Shown: positions 48,960 to 59,061 of the stretch, in pieces
Layout: every line of letters begins with the position of its first letter
How positions within the stretch are numbered: the stretch's first letter is position 1
Assembly (NCBI RefSeq): GCF_002196515.1
Contig: NZ_CP018835.1
Span: 2,480,001-2,544,000 of the forward strand
Reading direction: 5' to 3'
Length of the DNA stretch: 64,000 nucleotides
Origin: Vibrio gazogenes
GTDB taxonomy: Bacteria > Pseudomonadota > Gammaproteobacteria > Enterobacterales > Vibrionaceae
Position numbers and translations under genes: made by a program
Notes under the pieces: generated by a model
What the model was told of the DNA's origin: nothing
The model's database searches: none
What the model saw: the letters and a program-made list of their open reading frames with translations, nothing else

Positions 48960-51620
48960 ATGTCTGACATGAAGCATGACGTAGATGCACTGGAAACTCA
49001 GGAGTGGTTAGAAGCCCTTGAGTCAGTTGTCCGTGAAGAAGGCGTTGAACGTGCTCAATTTCTCTTAGAAGAAGTTCTGGAGAAAGCACGTATTGATGGC
49101 GTCGATATGCCAACAGGTGTTACAACAAACTATATCAATACAATTCCTGCCGATCAGGAGCCTGCCTATCCCGGCGACACAACACTTGAGCGCCGTATCC
49201 GGTCAATTATTCGCTGGAACGCAATCATGATTGTTCTTCGTGCTTCGAAGAAAGACTTGGAGTTGGGAGGCCATATGGCTTCATTCCAATCTTCAGCTGC
49301 GTTTTATGAAACATGCTTTAACCACTTTTTCCGTGCTCCAAACGAAAAAGATGGTGGCGATCTGGTTTACTACCAAGGTCATATCTCTCCGGGAATCTAT
49401 GCTCGTGCTTTTGTTGAAGGTCGTCTGACTGAAGAGCAACTCGATCATTTCCGTCAAGAAGTTGATGGCAAAGGGATTCCATCTTATCCGCACCCTAAAT
49501 TGATGCCTGAATTCTGGCAGTTCCCAACGGTATCAATGGGCCTTGGACCTATCTCTGCAATTTATCAGGCGCGTTTCCTGAAATATCTTGATGGCCGTGG
49601 CTTAAAAGATACCTCTGAACAGCGTGTTTATGCCTTCCTTGGTGATGGTGAAATGGATGAGCCGGAATCTCGTGGTGCAATCTCTTTTGCCGCGCGTGAA
49701 AAGCTGGATAACCTTTGTTTCCTGATCAACTGTAACCTGCAACGTCTGGATGGACCGGTCATGGGTAACGGTAAAATCATTCAGGAACTGGAAGGTCTCT
49801 TCCGCGGTGCCGGCTGGAATGTCGTGAAAGTGCTTTGGGGCAACAACTGGGATTCTCTGTTGGCAAAAGACACTTCTGGCAAGCTGTTGCAGTTGATGAA
49901 TGAAACCATTGACGGCGACTACCAGACATTCAAGTCAAAAGATGGTGCTTATGTTCGTGAGCATTTCTTCGGTAAATATCCTGAAACAGCAGCGCTGGTT
50001 GCCGATATGACCGATGATGAAATCTTCGCCCTGAAACGTGGTGGTCACGATACATCGAAGTTGTTTGCTGCATTTAAAAATGCTCAGGATACTCAAGGCC
50101 GTCCAACCGTGATTCTTGCTAAGACCGTAAAAGGTTATGGCATGGGTGATGCGGCTGAAGGGAAAAACATTGCGCACCAAGTGAAGAAGATGGATATGAC
50201 CCATGTTCTGAAAATGCGCGATCGTTTAGGCCTACAAGATCTGGTTTCCGATGAAGCGGTGAAATCTCTGCCTTATCTGAAGCTGGAAGAAGGTTCAAAA
50301 GAGCATGAATATCTACATGCCCGCCGTAAAGCGTTGCATGGTTATACCCCACAACGTCTGCCGAAGTTTACCCAAGAATTGGTGACGCCAGCGCTGGATG
50401 AATTCAAGCCGCTGCTGGAAGAACAGAAACGTGATATTTCTTCGACCATGGCGTTTGTCCGTACGCTGAATATTCTGCTGAAAGATAAAAGTATCGGTAA
50501 GCATATTGTTCCGATTATTGCCGATGAAGCACGTACATTCGGGATGGAAGGTCTGTTCCGTCAAATTGGTATCTATAACCCACAAGGTCAGACATATACA
50601 CCGGAAGACCGGAGTGTGGTTTCTTATTATAAAGAAGATACTTCAGGTCAGGTATTACAAGAAGGGATCAACGAGCTGGGTGCAATGTCATCTTGGGTTG
50701 CAGCTGCAACATCATACAGCACCAATGACTTACCGATGATTCCGTTCTACATCTATTACTCCATGTTCGGTTTCCAACGTATTGGTGATATGGCATGGAT
50801 GGCTGGCGACCAACAAGCACGTGGTTTCTTGTTAGGTGGAACAGCCGGACGGACAACGCTAAACGGTGAAGGTCTGCAACACGAAGATGGTCACAGCCAT
50901 ATTCAGGCTAGCACGATTCCAAACTGTGTTTCTTATGACCCGACATTTGCTTATGAAGTGGCAGTCATCATTCAAGATGGTATCCGTCGTATGTATGGTG
51001 AACAAGAAAACGTTTACTACTACCTGACACTGATGAATGAAAACTATGCAATGCCAGCAATGCCAGAAGGTGCCGAAGAAGGCATTCGTAAAGGGATTTA
51101 TAAGCTGGAAACGCATGCGGGTGACAAAGGCAAAGTTCAGTTGATGGGTTCTGGCACGATCATGAATGAAGTCCGTAAAGCGGCTGTGATTCTGAGTGAA
51201 GAATATAGTGTTGCTTCTGATGTCTTCTCCGTCACTTCATTTAATGAGCTGACGCGTGATGGTCAGACATGTGAGCGTGACAACATGCTTCACCCTGAAG
51301 CTGAAGAAAAAGTACCTTATATCCGTACTGTCATGGGTTCTGAGCCTGCAATCGCAGCAACAGACTACATGAAAAATTATGCCGAACAGGTTCGCGCTTA
51401 TGTGCCTGCTGAATCTTATAAAGTGCTGGGGACTGATGGTTTCGGCCGCTCTGACAGCCGAGAAAACTTGCGTCGTCACTTCGAAGTGAATGCAGGTTAT
51501 GTCGTCGTTGCAGCATTGAATGAACTGGCAAAACGAGGCGATATCGAGAAATCTGTTGTGACAGCAGCGATTAAGAAGTTCGATATTGATACTGAAAAAA
51601 CAAATCCGCTATACGCTTAA
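48960..51620 (+). CDS. aceE: Pyruvate dehydrogenase E1 component (homodimeric type)
   Basis: Thiamine-diphosphate-dependent decarboxylase of the pyruvate dehydrogenase complex. The 886 residues match E. coli AceE (887). The ThDP motif is FLGDGEMDEPESRGAI ending in NCNLQRLDGPVMGNG; other conserved parts are IRWNAIMIVLRAS near the N-terminus, GRTTLNGEGLQHEDGHSH, and the C-terminal GTDGFGRSDSRENLR. Codon use is biased as for a highly expressed gene. aceF follows after 16 bases. Confidence 0.97.
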   Translation: MSDMKHDVDALETQEWLEALESVVREEGVERAQFLLEEVLEKARIDGVDMPTGVTTNYINTIPADQEPAYPGDTTLERRIRSIIRWNAIMIVLRASKKDLELGGHMASFQSSAAFYETCFNHFFRAPNEKDGGDLVYYQGHISPGIYARAFVEGRLTEEQLDHFRQEVDGKGIPSYPHPKLMPEFWQFPTVSMGLGPISAIYQARFLKYLDGRGLKDTSEQRVYAFLGDGEMDEPESRGAISFAAREKLDNLCFLINCNLQRLDGPVMGNGKIIQELEGLFRGAGWNVVKVLWGNNWDSLLAKDTSGKLLQLMNETIDGDYQTFKSKDGAYVREHFFGKYPETAALVADMTDDEIFALKRGGHDTSKLFAAFKNAQDTQGRPTVILAKTVKGYGMGDAAEGKNIAHQVKKMDMTHVLKMRDRLGLQDLVSDEAVKSLPYLKLEEGSKEHEYLHARRKALHGYTPQRLPKFTQELVTPALDEFKPLLEEQKRDISSTMAFVRTLNILLKDKSIGKHIVPIIADEARTFGMEGLFRQIGIYNPQGQTYTPEDRSVVSYYKEDTSGQVLQEGINELGAMSSWVAAATSYSTNDLPMIPFYIYYSMFGFQRIGDMAWMAGDQQARGFLLGGTAGRTTLNGEGLQHEDGHSHIQASTIPNCVSYDPTFAYEVAVIIQDGIRRMYGEQENVYYYLTLMNENYAMPAMPEGAEEGIRKGIYKLETHAGDKGKVQLMGSGTIMNEVRKAAVILSEEYSVASDVFSVTSFNELTRDGQTCERDNMLHPEAEEKVPYIRTVMGSEPAIAATDYMKNYAEQVRAYVPAESYKVLGTDGFGRSDSRENLRRHFEVNAGYVVVAALNELAKRGDIEKSVVTAAIKKFDIDTEKTNPLYA

Positions 51621-51636
51621 TTGAGGTAGAAAAACA

Positions 51637-53508
51637 ATGACAATCGAAGTTAATGTACCAGATATCGGTACGGATGAGGTTGAAGTTACTGAGATTCTTG
51701 TAAGCGTTGGTGACAAAGTTGAAGAAGAGCAGTCCCTGCTGACCGTTGAAGGTGATAAGGCCTCAATGGAAGTACCGGCGCCATTTGCAGGTACCATCAA
51801 AGAGATCAAGATTAAAGAAGGCGACAAAGTGTCAACCGATTCTCTGATCATGATTTTTGAAGATGAAGGTGCAGTATCAACTGAAGCGAAATCTGAAGCG
51901 CCAGCACCAGCCGCATCAACAGCAAGCACGGCAACGAAAGAAGTTGTCGTTCCGGATATCGGTGGTGATGAAGTTGAAGTGACTGAAATCATGGTTGCTG
52001 TCGGTGATCAGGTTGAAGAAGAGCAATCTTTGCTGACTGTTGAAGGTGATAAGGCTTCAATGGAAGTACCGGCACCATTTGCAGGTACCATCAAAGAGAT
52101 CAAGATTAAAGAAGGTGACAAAGTGTCAACCAGCTCTCTGATTATGATCTTCGAAGTTGCGGGTTCAGGTACTGCACCGGCCGCCGCTTCTGATGAGTCG
52201 GCACCTGCTGCTGTTTCAACTGGATCAGCGTCTAAAGACGTGCATGTCCCTGATATCGGTGGCGATGAAGTTGAAGTGACTGAAATCATGGTTGCTGTGG
52301 GTGACTCGGTGACTGAAGAGCAGTCGCTGATCACTGTTGAAGGTGATAAAGCTTCAATGGAAGTCCCTGCGCCATTTGCTGGTACGGTCAAAGAAATCAA
52401 GATCAAAGAAGGCGACAAAGTGTCAACATCATCTTTGATTATGACCTTTGAAGTTGCCGGAGCGGCACCTGCTGCTGCACCTGAAAAATCAGAGTCTGCG
52501 CCTGCTGCACCAAAAGCAGATGCTGGCAAACCAGCTGCTGCTAGCGCTGCACCAGCAACGGGTGATTTCCAGGAAAATAACGAATATGCCCATGCTTCTC
52601 CGGTTGTTCGTCGTCTGGCGCGTGAGTTTGGTGTTAACTTGGCAAAAGTCAAAGGAACGGGTCGTAAGAGTCGTATCCTGAAAGAAGATGTACAGAACTT
52701 TGTCAAAGAAGCATTGAAACGTCTTGAGTCGGGTGCTGCTTCTGGTCAAGGTGACGGTAGTGCACTTGGCCTACTGCCATGGCCGAAAGTGGACTTCAGC
52801 AAGTTTGGTGAAACTGAAGTTAAACCATTGTCTCGGATTAAGAAAATTTCCGGTGCCAACCTTGCCCGTAACTGGGTGATGATCCCGCACGTCACACAGT
52901 GGGATAATGCTGATATCACTGAGCTTGAAGCATTCCGTAAAGAACAGAATGCGATTGAAGCGAAGAAAGATACCGGTATGAAGATCACGCCACTGGTTTT
53001 CATTATGAAAGCCGCGGCCAAAGCACTCGAAGCTTTCCCATCATTCAACGCTTCTCTGTCTGAAGACGGTGAAAGCTTGATTCTGAAGAAATACGTGAAT
53101 ATCGGTATTGCCGTCGATACACCGAATGGCTTAGTCGTCCCTGTATTCAAAGATGTGAATAAGAAAGGTATTTACGAGCTTTCAGAAGAGTTGATGGCAG
53201 TTTCTAAGAAAGCCCGCGCAGGTAAATTGACAGCATCAGATATGCAAGGTGGTTGTTTTACAATCTCTAGCCTTGGTGGTATCGGTGGTACTGCATTTAC
53301 ACCGATCGTAAATGCCCCTGAAGTCGCAATTCTGGGTGTGTCTAAGTCAGAAATGAAACCAGTCTGGAATGGCAAGGACTTTGTTCCTCGTCTGCAACTT
53401 CCGTTGTCTCTCTCCTACGATCACCGTGTGATCGATGGGGCTGAAGGTGCTCGTTTCATTAGTTATCTGAATGGTTGCATGAGCGACATCCGTCGTCTGG
53501 TACTGTAA
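51637..53508 (+). CDS. aceF: Dihydrolipoyl acetyltransferase E2 with three lipoyl domains
   Basis: Core of the pyruvate dehydrogenase complex, moving acetyl groups to CoA. Three tandem lipoyl domains each have [15 protein letters not shown], with lipoylated Lys41, Lys139 and Lys238, joined by Ala/Pro-rich linkers. A peripheral subunit-binding domain ([20 protein letters not shown]) precedes the catalytic domain, which has the active His in [14 protein letters not shown]. Total 623 residues. The lipoyl repeats are also nearly identical at DNA level over about 90 bases each, which suggests recent gene conversion. Confidence 0.97.
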   Translation: MTIEVNVPDIGTDEVEVTEILVSVGDKVEEEQSLLTVEGDKASMEVPAPFAGTIKEIKIKEGDKVSTDSLIMIFEDEGAVSTEAKSEAPAPAASTASTATKEVVVPDIGGDEVEVTEIMVAVGDQVEEEQSLLTVEGDKASMEVPAPFAGTIKEIKIKEGDKVSTSSLIMIFEVAGSGTAPAAASDESAPAAVSTGSASKDVHVPDIGGDEVEVTEIMVAVGDSVTEEQSLITVEGDKASMEVPAPFAGTVKEIKIKEGDKVSTSSLIMTFEVAGAAPAAAPEKSESAPAAPKADAGKPAAASAAPATGDFQENNEYAHASPVVRRLAREFGVNLAKVKGTGRKSRILKEDVQNFVKEALKRLESGAASGQGDGSALGLLPWPKVDFSKFGETEVKPLSRIKKISGANLARNWVMIPHVTQWDNADITELEAFRKEQNAIEAKKDTGMKITPLVFIMKAAAKALEAFPSFNASLSEDGESLILKKYVNIGIAVDTPNGLVVPVFKDVNKKGIYELSEELMAVSKKARAGKLTASDMQGGCFTISSLGGIGGTAFTPIVNAPEVAILGVSKSEMKPVWNGKDFVPRLQLPLSLSYDHRVIDGAEGARFISYLNGCMSDIRRLVL

Positions 53509-53523
53509 TCATCGTGAAATGAT

Positions 53524-53545
53524 AAGGCGGCTGAATAGCCGCCTT
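53524..53545 (+). terminator. Hairpin after aceF
   Basis: Nine-base perfect stem AAGGCGGCT (53524-53532) / AGCCGCCTT (53537-53545) with a GAAT loop, but only AATCAA after it, so some transcripts probably continue into lpdA. Confidence 0.55.
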
Positions 53546-53753
53546 AATCAATAGAATCAAAGGGCAATTTGAACCGGAATGTTATTCTCAGGTTTTAATT
53601 GTTGACTGGCTCACAGGCTTTGGGGTTTATCTTTTCATATCATTAACATCTCTGTAAACTGGATTGGTTTTAGGATTTACTCCTCACATGTTTTAGACGT
53701 ATGTTTTTGAAGCCCCATTAGCCTGTAAGGGATAATGACTACAAGAGGTCAAA

Positions 53754-55178
53754 ATGAGCAAAGAAATCAAAACCCAGGTGGTTGTGCTAGGTGCAGGTCC
53801 TGCTGGTTACTCCGCTGCTTTCCGTTGTGCCGACTTAGGTCTGGATACTGTAATTATTGAGCGTTACAACACCCTCGGTGGTGTATGTTTGAATGTCGGT
53901 TGTATTCCATCTAAAGCACTGTTGCATGTTGCGAAAGTAATTGAAGAAGCGAAAGCATTATCAGAACACGGCATCGTGTTTGGCGAACCGTCAACAGACA
54001 TCGACAAAATTCGCCTGTGGAAAGAAAAAGTCATTAATCAGTTGACTGGTGGTCTGAGCGGTATGGCGAAGATGCGTAAAGTCAACGTCGTCAATGGTTT
54101 TGGTAAGTTTACAGGTCCGAATAGCATCGAAGTTGAAGGTGAAGATGGCAAAACGGTCATTAACTTCGACAACGCAATTATTGCTGCGGGTTCTCGTCCG
54201 ATTGAATTACCATTTATCCCACATGAAGATCCACGGATTTGGGATTCAACTGACGCGCTGGAACTAAAAGAAGTGCCGAAGAAAATGCTGATCATGGGTG
54301 GCGGAATTATCGGTCTTGAAATGGGAACGGTTTATCATGCACTCGGTTCACAGATTGATGTCGTTGAAATGTTCGATCAGGTGATTCCTGCGGCAGATAA
54401 AGACGTCGTGAAAGTGTTCACCAAACGCATTAAAGACAAGTTCAGCCTGATGCTGGAAACGAAAGTGACAGCGGTTGAAGCGAAAGAAGATGGTATCTAC
54501 GTTTCAATGGAAGGCAAAAATGCCCCAGCGGAAGCAGAACGTTATGATGCGGTACTGGTTGCTATCGGTCGGACACCAAACGGTAAAATGCTCGACGCTG
54601 AGAAAGCTGGTGTGGAAGTTGATGAGCGCGGCTTTATCAATGTTGATAAACAAATGCGTACCAATATCCCTCATCTCTTTGCGATCGGTGATATTGTCGG
54701 TCAGCCAATGCTGGCACACAAAGGTGTTCATGAAGGACACGTTGCTGCTGAGGTGATTGCCGGTAAGAAACATTACTTTGATCCGAAAGTGATCCCATCA
54801 ATTGCATATACTGAGCCTGAAGTTGCATGGGTTGGTAAGACAGAGAAAGAAGCGAAAGCTGAAGGGATCAGCTACGAAGTGGCAACCTTCCCTTGGGCTG
54901 CATCAGGCCGTGCTATCGCATCTGACTGCTCTGACGGTATGACGAAGATGATCTTTGATAAAGAGACGCATCGTGTCATTGGTGGTGCGATTGTAGGTAC
55001 CAACGGTGGTGAATTGCTTGGTGAAATTGGTCTGGCAATTGAAATGGGTTGTGATGCTGAAGATTTAGCGTTAACGATTCATGCTCACCCAACGCTTCAT
55101 GAGTCAGTTGGTCTGGCTGCTGAAGTGTTTGAAGGCACCATTACGGATCTGCCAAACGCGAAAGCGAAAAAGAAATAA
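53754..55178 (+). CDS. lpdA: Dihydrolipoamide dehydrogenase E3
   Basis: FAD enzyme shared by the pyruvate, 2-oxoglutarate and glycine cleavage complexes; it reoxidises lipoamide and makes NADH. The 474 residues have the FAD motif VVLGAGPAGYSAAF, the redox disulfide in GGVCLNVGCIPSKALL, the NAD motif IMGGGIIGLEMGTVY and the catalytic His-Glu pair in IHAHPTLHESVG. It lies 245 bases after aceF, past a hairpin, and likely has an additional promoter as in E. coli. Confidence 0.97.
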   Translation: MSKEIKTQVVVLGAGPAGYSAAFRCADLGLDTVIIERYNTLGGVCLNVGCIPSKALLHVAKVIEEAKALSEHGIVFGEPSTDIDKIRLWKEKVINQLTGGLSGMAKMRKVNVVNGFGKFTGPNSIEVEGEDGKTVINFDNAIIAAGSRPIELPFIPHEDPRIWDSTDALELKEVPKKMLIMGGGIIGLEMGTVYHALGSQIDVVEMFDQVIPAADKDVVKVFTKRIKDKFSLMLETKVTAVEAKEDGIYVSMEGKNAPAEAERYDAVLVAIGRTPNGKMLDAEKAGVEVDERGFINVDKQMRTNIPHLFAIGDIVGQPMLAHKGVHEGHVAAEVIAGKKHYFDPKVIPSIAYTEPEVAWVGKTEKEAKAEGISYEVATFPWAASGRAIASDCSDGMTKMIFDKETHRVIGGAIVGTNGGELLGEIGLAIEMGCDAEDLALTIHAHPTLHESVGLAAEVFEGTITDLPNAKAKKK

Positions 55179-55197
55179 TGGTTTGAACCGCTTCAAT

Positions 55198-55230
55198 AAA
55201 AAACCGCTGTCATGACAGCGGTTTTTTTTT
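55198..55230 (+). terminator. Bidirectional terminator between lpdA and the LuxR-type gene
   Basis: A perfect palindrome ACCGCTGTCATGACAGCGGT inside A and T runs (55198-55230). It lies between convergent genes and can end both. Confidence 0.9.
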
Positions 55231-55304
55231 ATCTCTGAAATCTCTTACTGGAATGAACACGTTTCCCAGTCGAACACAAAGAGAAGCGATTTCTGGATAA
55301 TCAG

Positions 55305-55925
55305 TTAAGCCCGACGGTTGTTATAAATGCATAACATGTCCAAGTAGCTGTTCACGAGATCATCGATTTCTTTTTGATCTTGTAAACGGTTCACTTGCAC
55401 AAACAGGGAATAGAAAATTCCGAGGAACAACGTGACTAAATGTTCAGGATCATAATGATCGCTAACATCGCCGCGTTCGATTGCATTGGTAAACATATTT
55501 TTTACCAACAGACGGTTTGTATGGTTGGTCGATACGAATAACGGCCAGACTTCGTCGCGAGTCGATGCACTCCATTCAAACCACACTTTCAGCCAATGAC
55601 AATCTTCAAAGACCAGTTTTGTCATTTTGTGTGTCAGATGATAGAGGTTATCTTTGATATAACTATCGACATCGATGTTGTCTGCGAGGAAGTTTGAGAA
55701 TTGGTGAACGACGTGAGTGAGAACATCATCAACTAAATCCTCACGAGTTGGGAAATAGTTAAATACAGTTGCGACAGATACCTGAGCAATTTCAGCGATA
55801 TCTGCATGTCCACCACGTCCGATACCTCGTTTGGCGAAGACTTCAAGCGCAATTTCCATTAGCTGAAGTTTACGTTTCTGAGGTGATAATCGTGTACGAG
55901 GGCGTTTTTCTATTGAAGCGTCCAT
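55305..55925 (-). CDS. Quorum-sensing master regulator, LuxR/HapR/OpaR family (TetR fold)
   Basis: TetR-type DNA-binding regulator at the end of the Vibrio quorum-sensing cascade. The 206 residues begin MDASIEKRPRTRLSPQKRK; the helix-turn-helix GIGRGGHADIAEIAQVSVAT with VFNYFPTREDLVDDVL and the ligand-domain stretch DCHWLKVWFEWSASTRDEVW are the almost invariant family marks. Orthologues are V. harveyi LuxR, V. cholerae HapR, V. parahaemolyticus OpaR. ATG 55925 has AAGGA eight bases upstream; a TTG at 55943 is less likely. Its place between lpdA and hpt is the usual Vibrio locus. The species symbol is left open. Confidence 0.95.
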   Translation of the reverse strand: MDASIEKRPRTRLSPQKRKLQLMEIALEVFAKRGIGRGGHADIAEIAQVSVATVFNYFPTREDLVDDVLTHVVHQFSNFLADNIDVDSYIKDNLYHLTHKMTKLVFEDCHWLKVWFEWSASTRDEVWPLFVSTNHTNRLLVKNMFTNAIERGDVSDHYDPEHLVTLFLGIFYSLFVQVNRLQDQKEIDDLVNSYLDMLCIYNNRRA

Positions 55926-56349
55926 AGTTTTTTTCCTTGCCAATTACGTTGAATGAATATGTGTTCTAATGATTATTTTATTATTTTGTGTTCGATATAT
56001 GAGTGTAATGGTGCATATGTGTCAGGTCAATTCTTTATATAAAGTTTTTGTGCAGTGCCTCAAGTATCATTTGTGACAGAATATGAATCATATTAAGTGA
56101 TAATTACCGTGAAATTATGTCTTTATTTTATAGATGAATTTTATTCATCCAGAAGCCGGGTGGATCGGTGTGACATTTTTTCGCTGCGTATAGCGTAAGT
56201 CTAGACCGTCCTGTCAGGTTTGTTTAACTCTGATCTGAGAGGTGGTACTATACGCCTCCTTCATTGATAGGCTTATCATTCAAATAATGCCGGATTCAGT
56301 GAGACAAGACGCATTCATTTAAAAGCCATACCAAAGCAATGAGATTCTT
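55926..56349. other. Divergent regulatory region of the LuxR-type gene and hpt
   Basis: 424 bases, AT-rich. On the minus strand a promoter TTGACC-N17-TACACT is seen at 56030-56002, preceded by the palindrome CTTTATATAAAG (56033-56044), giving a leader of about 70 bases for the regulator. In known vibrios this leader is the target of Qrr small RNAs and the promoter is autorepressed; here both are inferred. The hpt promoter was not resolved. Confidence 0.5.
56002..56030 (-). promoter_or_regulatory. Predicted promoter of the LuxR-type regulator
   Basis: TTGACC (56030-56025), 17-base spacer, TACACT (56007-56002) on the minus strand. The start point would be near 55995. The adjacent palindrome CTTTATATAAAG could be an operator. 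Confidence 0.45.
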
Positions 56350-56883
56350 ATGAAGCATACCGTTGAAGTCATGATATCTGAGCAGGACGTCCAGAAACGT
56401 GTACAAGCCCTAGGGAAGGAAATTACCGAATATTATCAGCATAGCGAAGAGTTGGTTCTTGTCGGATTGCTCCGCGGATCATTCGTTTTTATGGCTGATT
56501 TAGCCCGAGCGATTCAACTGACGCATCAAGTCGATTTCATGACGGCTTCCAGTTATGGGAACGAAATGGAGAGTTCACGAGATGTTCGTATCCTGAAAGA
56601 TCTCGATGATGACATTAAAGGGAAAGATGTATTGTTGATTGAAGATATTATCGATACCGGCAATACCTTAAATAAAGTGAAAGAGATCCTGTCGCTTCGC
56701 GAACCACGTTCGATTCGTATCTGTACATTGCTGGATAAGCCTTCCCGTAGAGAAGTGCCGGTTGATGTGGCATGGATTGGCTTTGAAATTCCGGATGAGT
56801 TTGTTGTCGGTGTCGGCATTGATTATGCCCAGAAATACCGCCACCTGCCTTATATCGGTCGGGTCACACTACAAGAGTCATAA
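56350..56883 (+). CDS. hpt: Hypoxanthine phosphoribosyltransferase
   Basis: Purine salvage enzyme making IMP (and some GMP) from the free base and PRPP. The 177 residues match E. coli Hpt (178). The PRPP-binding motif is [35 protein letters not shown] and [20 protein letters not shown] are typical. It is convergent with can, as in E. coli. Confidence 0.95.
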   Translation: MKHTVEVMISEQDVQKRVQALGKEITEYYQHSEELVLVGLLRGSFVFMADLARAIQLTHQVDFMTASSYGNEMESSRDVRILKDLDDDIKGKDVLLIEDIIDTGNTLNKVKEILSLREPRSIRICTLLDKPSRREVPVDVAWIGFEIPDEFVVGVGIDYAQKYRHLPYIGRVTLQES

Positions 56884-56923
56884 GATTTTCCCAGACCAAG
56901 ATCATGTTGATCCTTGTGAAAAT

Positions 56924-56950
56924 AAGAGCCCGTTAGGGCTTTTATTTTTA
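56924..56950 (+). terminator. Terminator between hpt and can
   Basis: AAGAGCCC-GTTA-GGGCTTTT type stem at 56924-56943 followed by ATTTTTA. It lies between convergent genes and can work in both directions. Confidence 0.75.
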
Positions 56951-56980
56951 TCCGGGCGATGAATGACAAGAATGGGGCGC

Positions 56981-57649
56981 TCAGCGACAGAGTAACTCGT
57001 AGTCTGGATTGAGAATTTCTTCCATCGCTTGATGGTAGCTATCTTCAACCGTTTGTGGTGAGTGACAGCGAACGCCTAAGTATTCTAGCTTTCCGTCTTC
57101 GATGCCGTAGACCACACCGTGTAGTTCGATCTGTTGTCCTCGCTCCCAAGCGCCCTGAAGGATGGTCGAGTTACCCAGATTATATACCTGTTCTGCGACA
57201 TTGATTTCAGCCAGCTTATCCGCTCGGTTTTGCTCCGGCATCTGGTCAAGATAAGTGCGGTGTTTACAGTAAACATCGTGGATGTGAAGCAACCAGTTAT
57301 TAATCAGGCCGAGCTTCGGCGTATCAATTGCGGCATTCACGCCACCACAATGATAGTGTCCACAAATGATGACATGCTTTACTTTGAGTACATCAACAGC
57401 GTACTGGACGACCGAGAGACAATTCAGGTCGGTATGAATGACTAAGTTGGCAACGTTACGGTGAACAAATAATTCTCCGGCATAAAGCCCTGTCAGACGC
57501 TCTGCCGGCACACGACTATCGGAACAACCAATCCACAGAAAGTCCGGATTTTGTCCTTCTGCCAGTTTACTGAAATATTCAGGATTCTCCGCTTTAATTG
57601 ATTGGGTCCATTTCGCATTGTTTTCGAATAGTGTTTTAATCTGGGGCAT
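56981..57649 (-). CDS. can: Beta-class carbonic anhydrase
   Basis: Zinc enzyme interconverting CO2 and bicarbonate, needed for growth in air. The 222 residues show the zinc ligands in [13 protein letters not shown] (Cys and Asp) and [15 protein letters not shown] (His and Cys). I chose ATG 57649 ([11 protein letters not shown]), six bases after AAGGA and equal in length to E. coli Can; the frame stays open to 57703 without support. It is divergent from yadG, the E. coli arrangement. Confidence 0.94.
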   Translation of the reverse strand: MPQIKTLFENNAKWTQSIKAENPEYFSKLAEGQNPDFLWIGCSDSRVPAERLTGLYAGELFVHRNVANLVIHTDLNCLSVVQYAVDVLKVKHVIICGHYHCGGVNAAIDTPKLGLINNWLLHIHDVYCKHRTYLDQMPEQNRADKLAEINVAEQVYNLGNSTILQGAWERGQQIELHGVVYGIEDGKLEYLGVRCHSPQTVEDSYHQAMEEILNPDYELLCR

Positions 57650-58070
57650 CTTACTTTCCTTATCAGCAATGGGATGTCTTTCCCACGGCCTAAAGATCAT
57701 CAATCCGATTGTTCGGTAGGCTTAACTGAGAATCAATATACACAATCTGGTGGCGAATATATTAATTTTTTCACTCATCTGATCAGATATGCTAAGTGTA
57801 GGAAACAAATCGGTGATAAAATCACCAACTTTGAAGGGCTCAGACAAAATATAGAGTCGTGGCGGGGGGAACTATGCATTTTCACCGTAAATACCCTCAT
57901 TTAAATCCGGTTTTTTGAGTTTTAGCGACAAGTTTACAATTTCATTTTTTCTGATGTAAGGTTGAAACTGATGGATTGAACCTCCATATGGAAACTATTC
58001 GTCTACTTGCATCCCTATCATCAGTTGCTGCTTCAGCAGACGATGTCAATGACACAGGATCTTATTCAAT
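57650..58070. other. can-yadG divergent intergenic region
   Basis: 421 bases holding both promoters, which I could not place with confidence. A perfect 12-base palindrome ATCTGATCAGAT is at 57777-57788. An open frame at 57674-57904 looks random and has no ribosome site. Confidence 0.45.
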
Positions 58071-59048
58071 ATGAATGCATTAGAACTAACCGATTTACGT
58101 AAAACGTATGCCGGTGGATTTGAAGCACTAAAAGGCCTCAATCTGACGGTGAGAAAAGGGGATTTTTATGCCTTGCTGGGGCCGAATGGTGCCGGGAAGT
58201 CAACCACCATTGGTATTATTTCCTCACTCGTCAATAAAACCTCGGGAAAGGTAGCTGTTTTTGGCCATGATTTGGACCAAGAAATGGAGCTGGCTAAGCT
58301 TTCTTTGGGGTTAGTACCGCAGGAGTTTAACTTCAACCAGTTTGAAACGGTTGAGCAAATCGTGATTCAACAGGCGGGATACTATGGTGTGCCACGTGCC
58401 GAAGCCAAGGAGCGGGCGAAGAAATATCTGACTCAGCTCGACTTATGGGGAAAGCGCAAAGAACGCTCCAGAAATCTCTCCGGCGGGATGAAGCGTCGTT
58501 TGATGATTGCCCGGGCTTTAATGCATGAACCTCAGTTATTGATTCTCGATGAACCAACCGCTGGTGTTGATATTGAATTGCGCCGCTCGATGTGGGATTT
58601 CCTACAGCAACTGAACCGACAAGGCATTACTATTATTTTGACAACACATTATTTGGAAGAAGCAGAAATGCTGTGCCGTAATATCGGGATTATTCACGGT
58701 GGTGAGTTGATTGAAAATACGTCGATGAAAGCGTTACTCGGGCAATTGAAAGTGGAGACTTTTATTCTGGACATTGCGCCAACAGTGACCGATATCCCAC
58801 AACTGACGGATGTACTCAGCCAGAAAAATATTGATGGCTCTCTGGAGATTGAAATCGAAAAAACACAAGGGTTGAACCATGTTTTTCGTCAGTTAAGTGA
58901 GCATGGTATTCCGGTTTTATCGATGCGGAATAAGGCCAACCGACTGGAAGAATTGTTTGTCCGCATCGTCAACGAGTCGACGACGGGTGGACACAACACC
59001 GCAAGTGATGATGCGGACACCACCGATCACGAGACGTCAACGAACTAA
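58071..59048 (+). CDS. yadG: ABC-2 type transporter ATP-binding protein YadG
   Basis: ATPase of a simple export-type ABC transporter of unknown substrate. Walker A is GPNGAGKSTTIGII, the signature LSGGMKRRLMIARAL, Walker B LLILDEPTAGVD, and the H-loop LTTHYLEEAE. At 325 residues it is longer than E. coli YadG (308); the extra is a polar C-terminal tail (TTGGHNTASDDADTTDHET). The permease gene starts 13 bases after the stop. Confidence 0.9.
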   Translation: MNALELTDLRKTYAGGFEALKGLNLTVRKGDFYALLGPNGAGKSTTIGIISSLVNKTSGKVAVFGHDLDQEMELAKLSLGLVPQEFNFNQFETVEQIVIQQAGYYGVPRAEAKERAKKYLTQLDLWGKRKERSRNLSGGMKRRLMIARALMHEPQLLILDEPTAGVDIELRRSMWDFLQQLNRQGITIILTTHYLEEAEMLCRNIGIIHGGELIENTSMKALLGQLKVETFILDIAPTVTDIPQLTDVLSQKNIDGSLEIEIEKTQGLNHVFRQLSEHGIPVLSMRNKANRLEELFVRIVNESTTGGHNTASDDADTTDHETSTN

Positions 59049-59061
59049 AATGAGAGGAAGC

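Noticed and set aside
51637..52440. Three long direct repeats that could suggest a CRISPR or satellite array
   Set aside because: They are in-frame lipoyl domains of AceF with about 98-codon spacing.
52008..52706. 232-codon frame antisense to aceF
   Set aside because: It mirrors the lipoyl repeats and Ala/Pro linkers, giving a Ser/Thr/Pro-rich repeat protein; no ribosome site and the plus strand is clearly aceF.
53602..53630. Possible lpdA promoter with TTGACT at 53602
   Set aside because: No acceptable -10 box at 16-18 bases, so not listed as a feature.
57674..57904. 76-codon frame between can and yadG
   Set aside because: No ribosome site and random composition; the region is needed for two divergent promoters.
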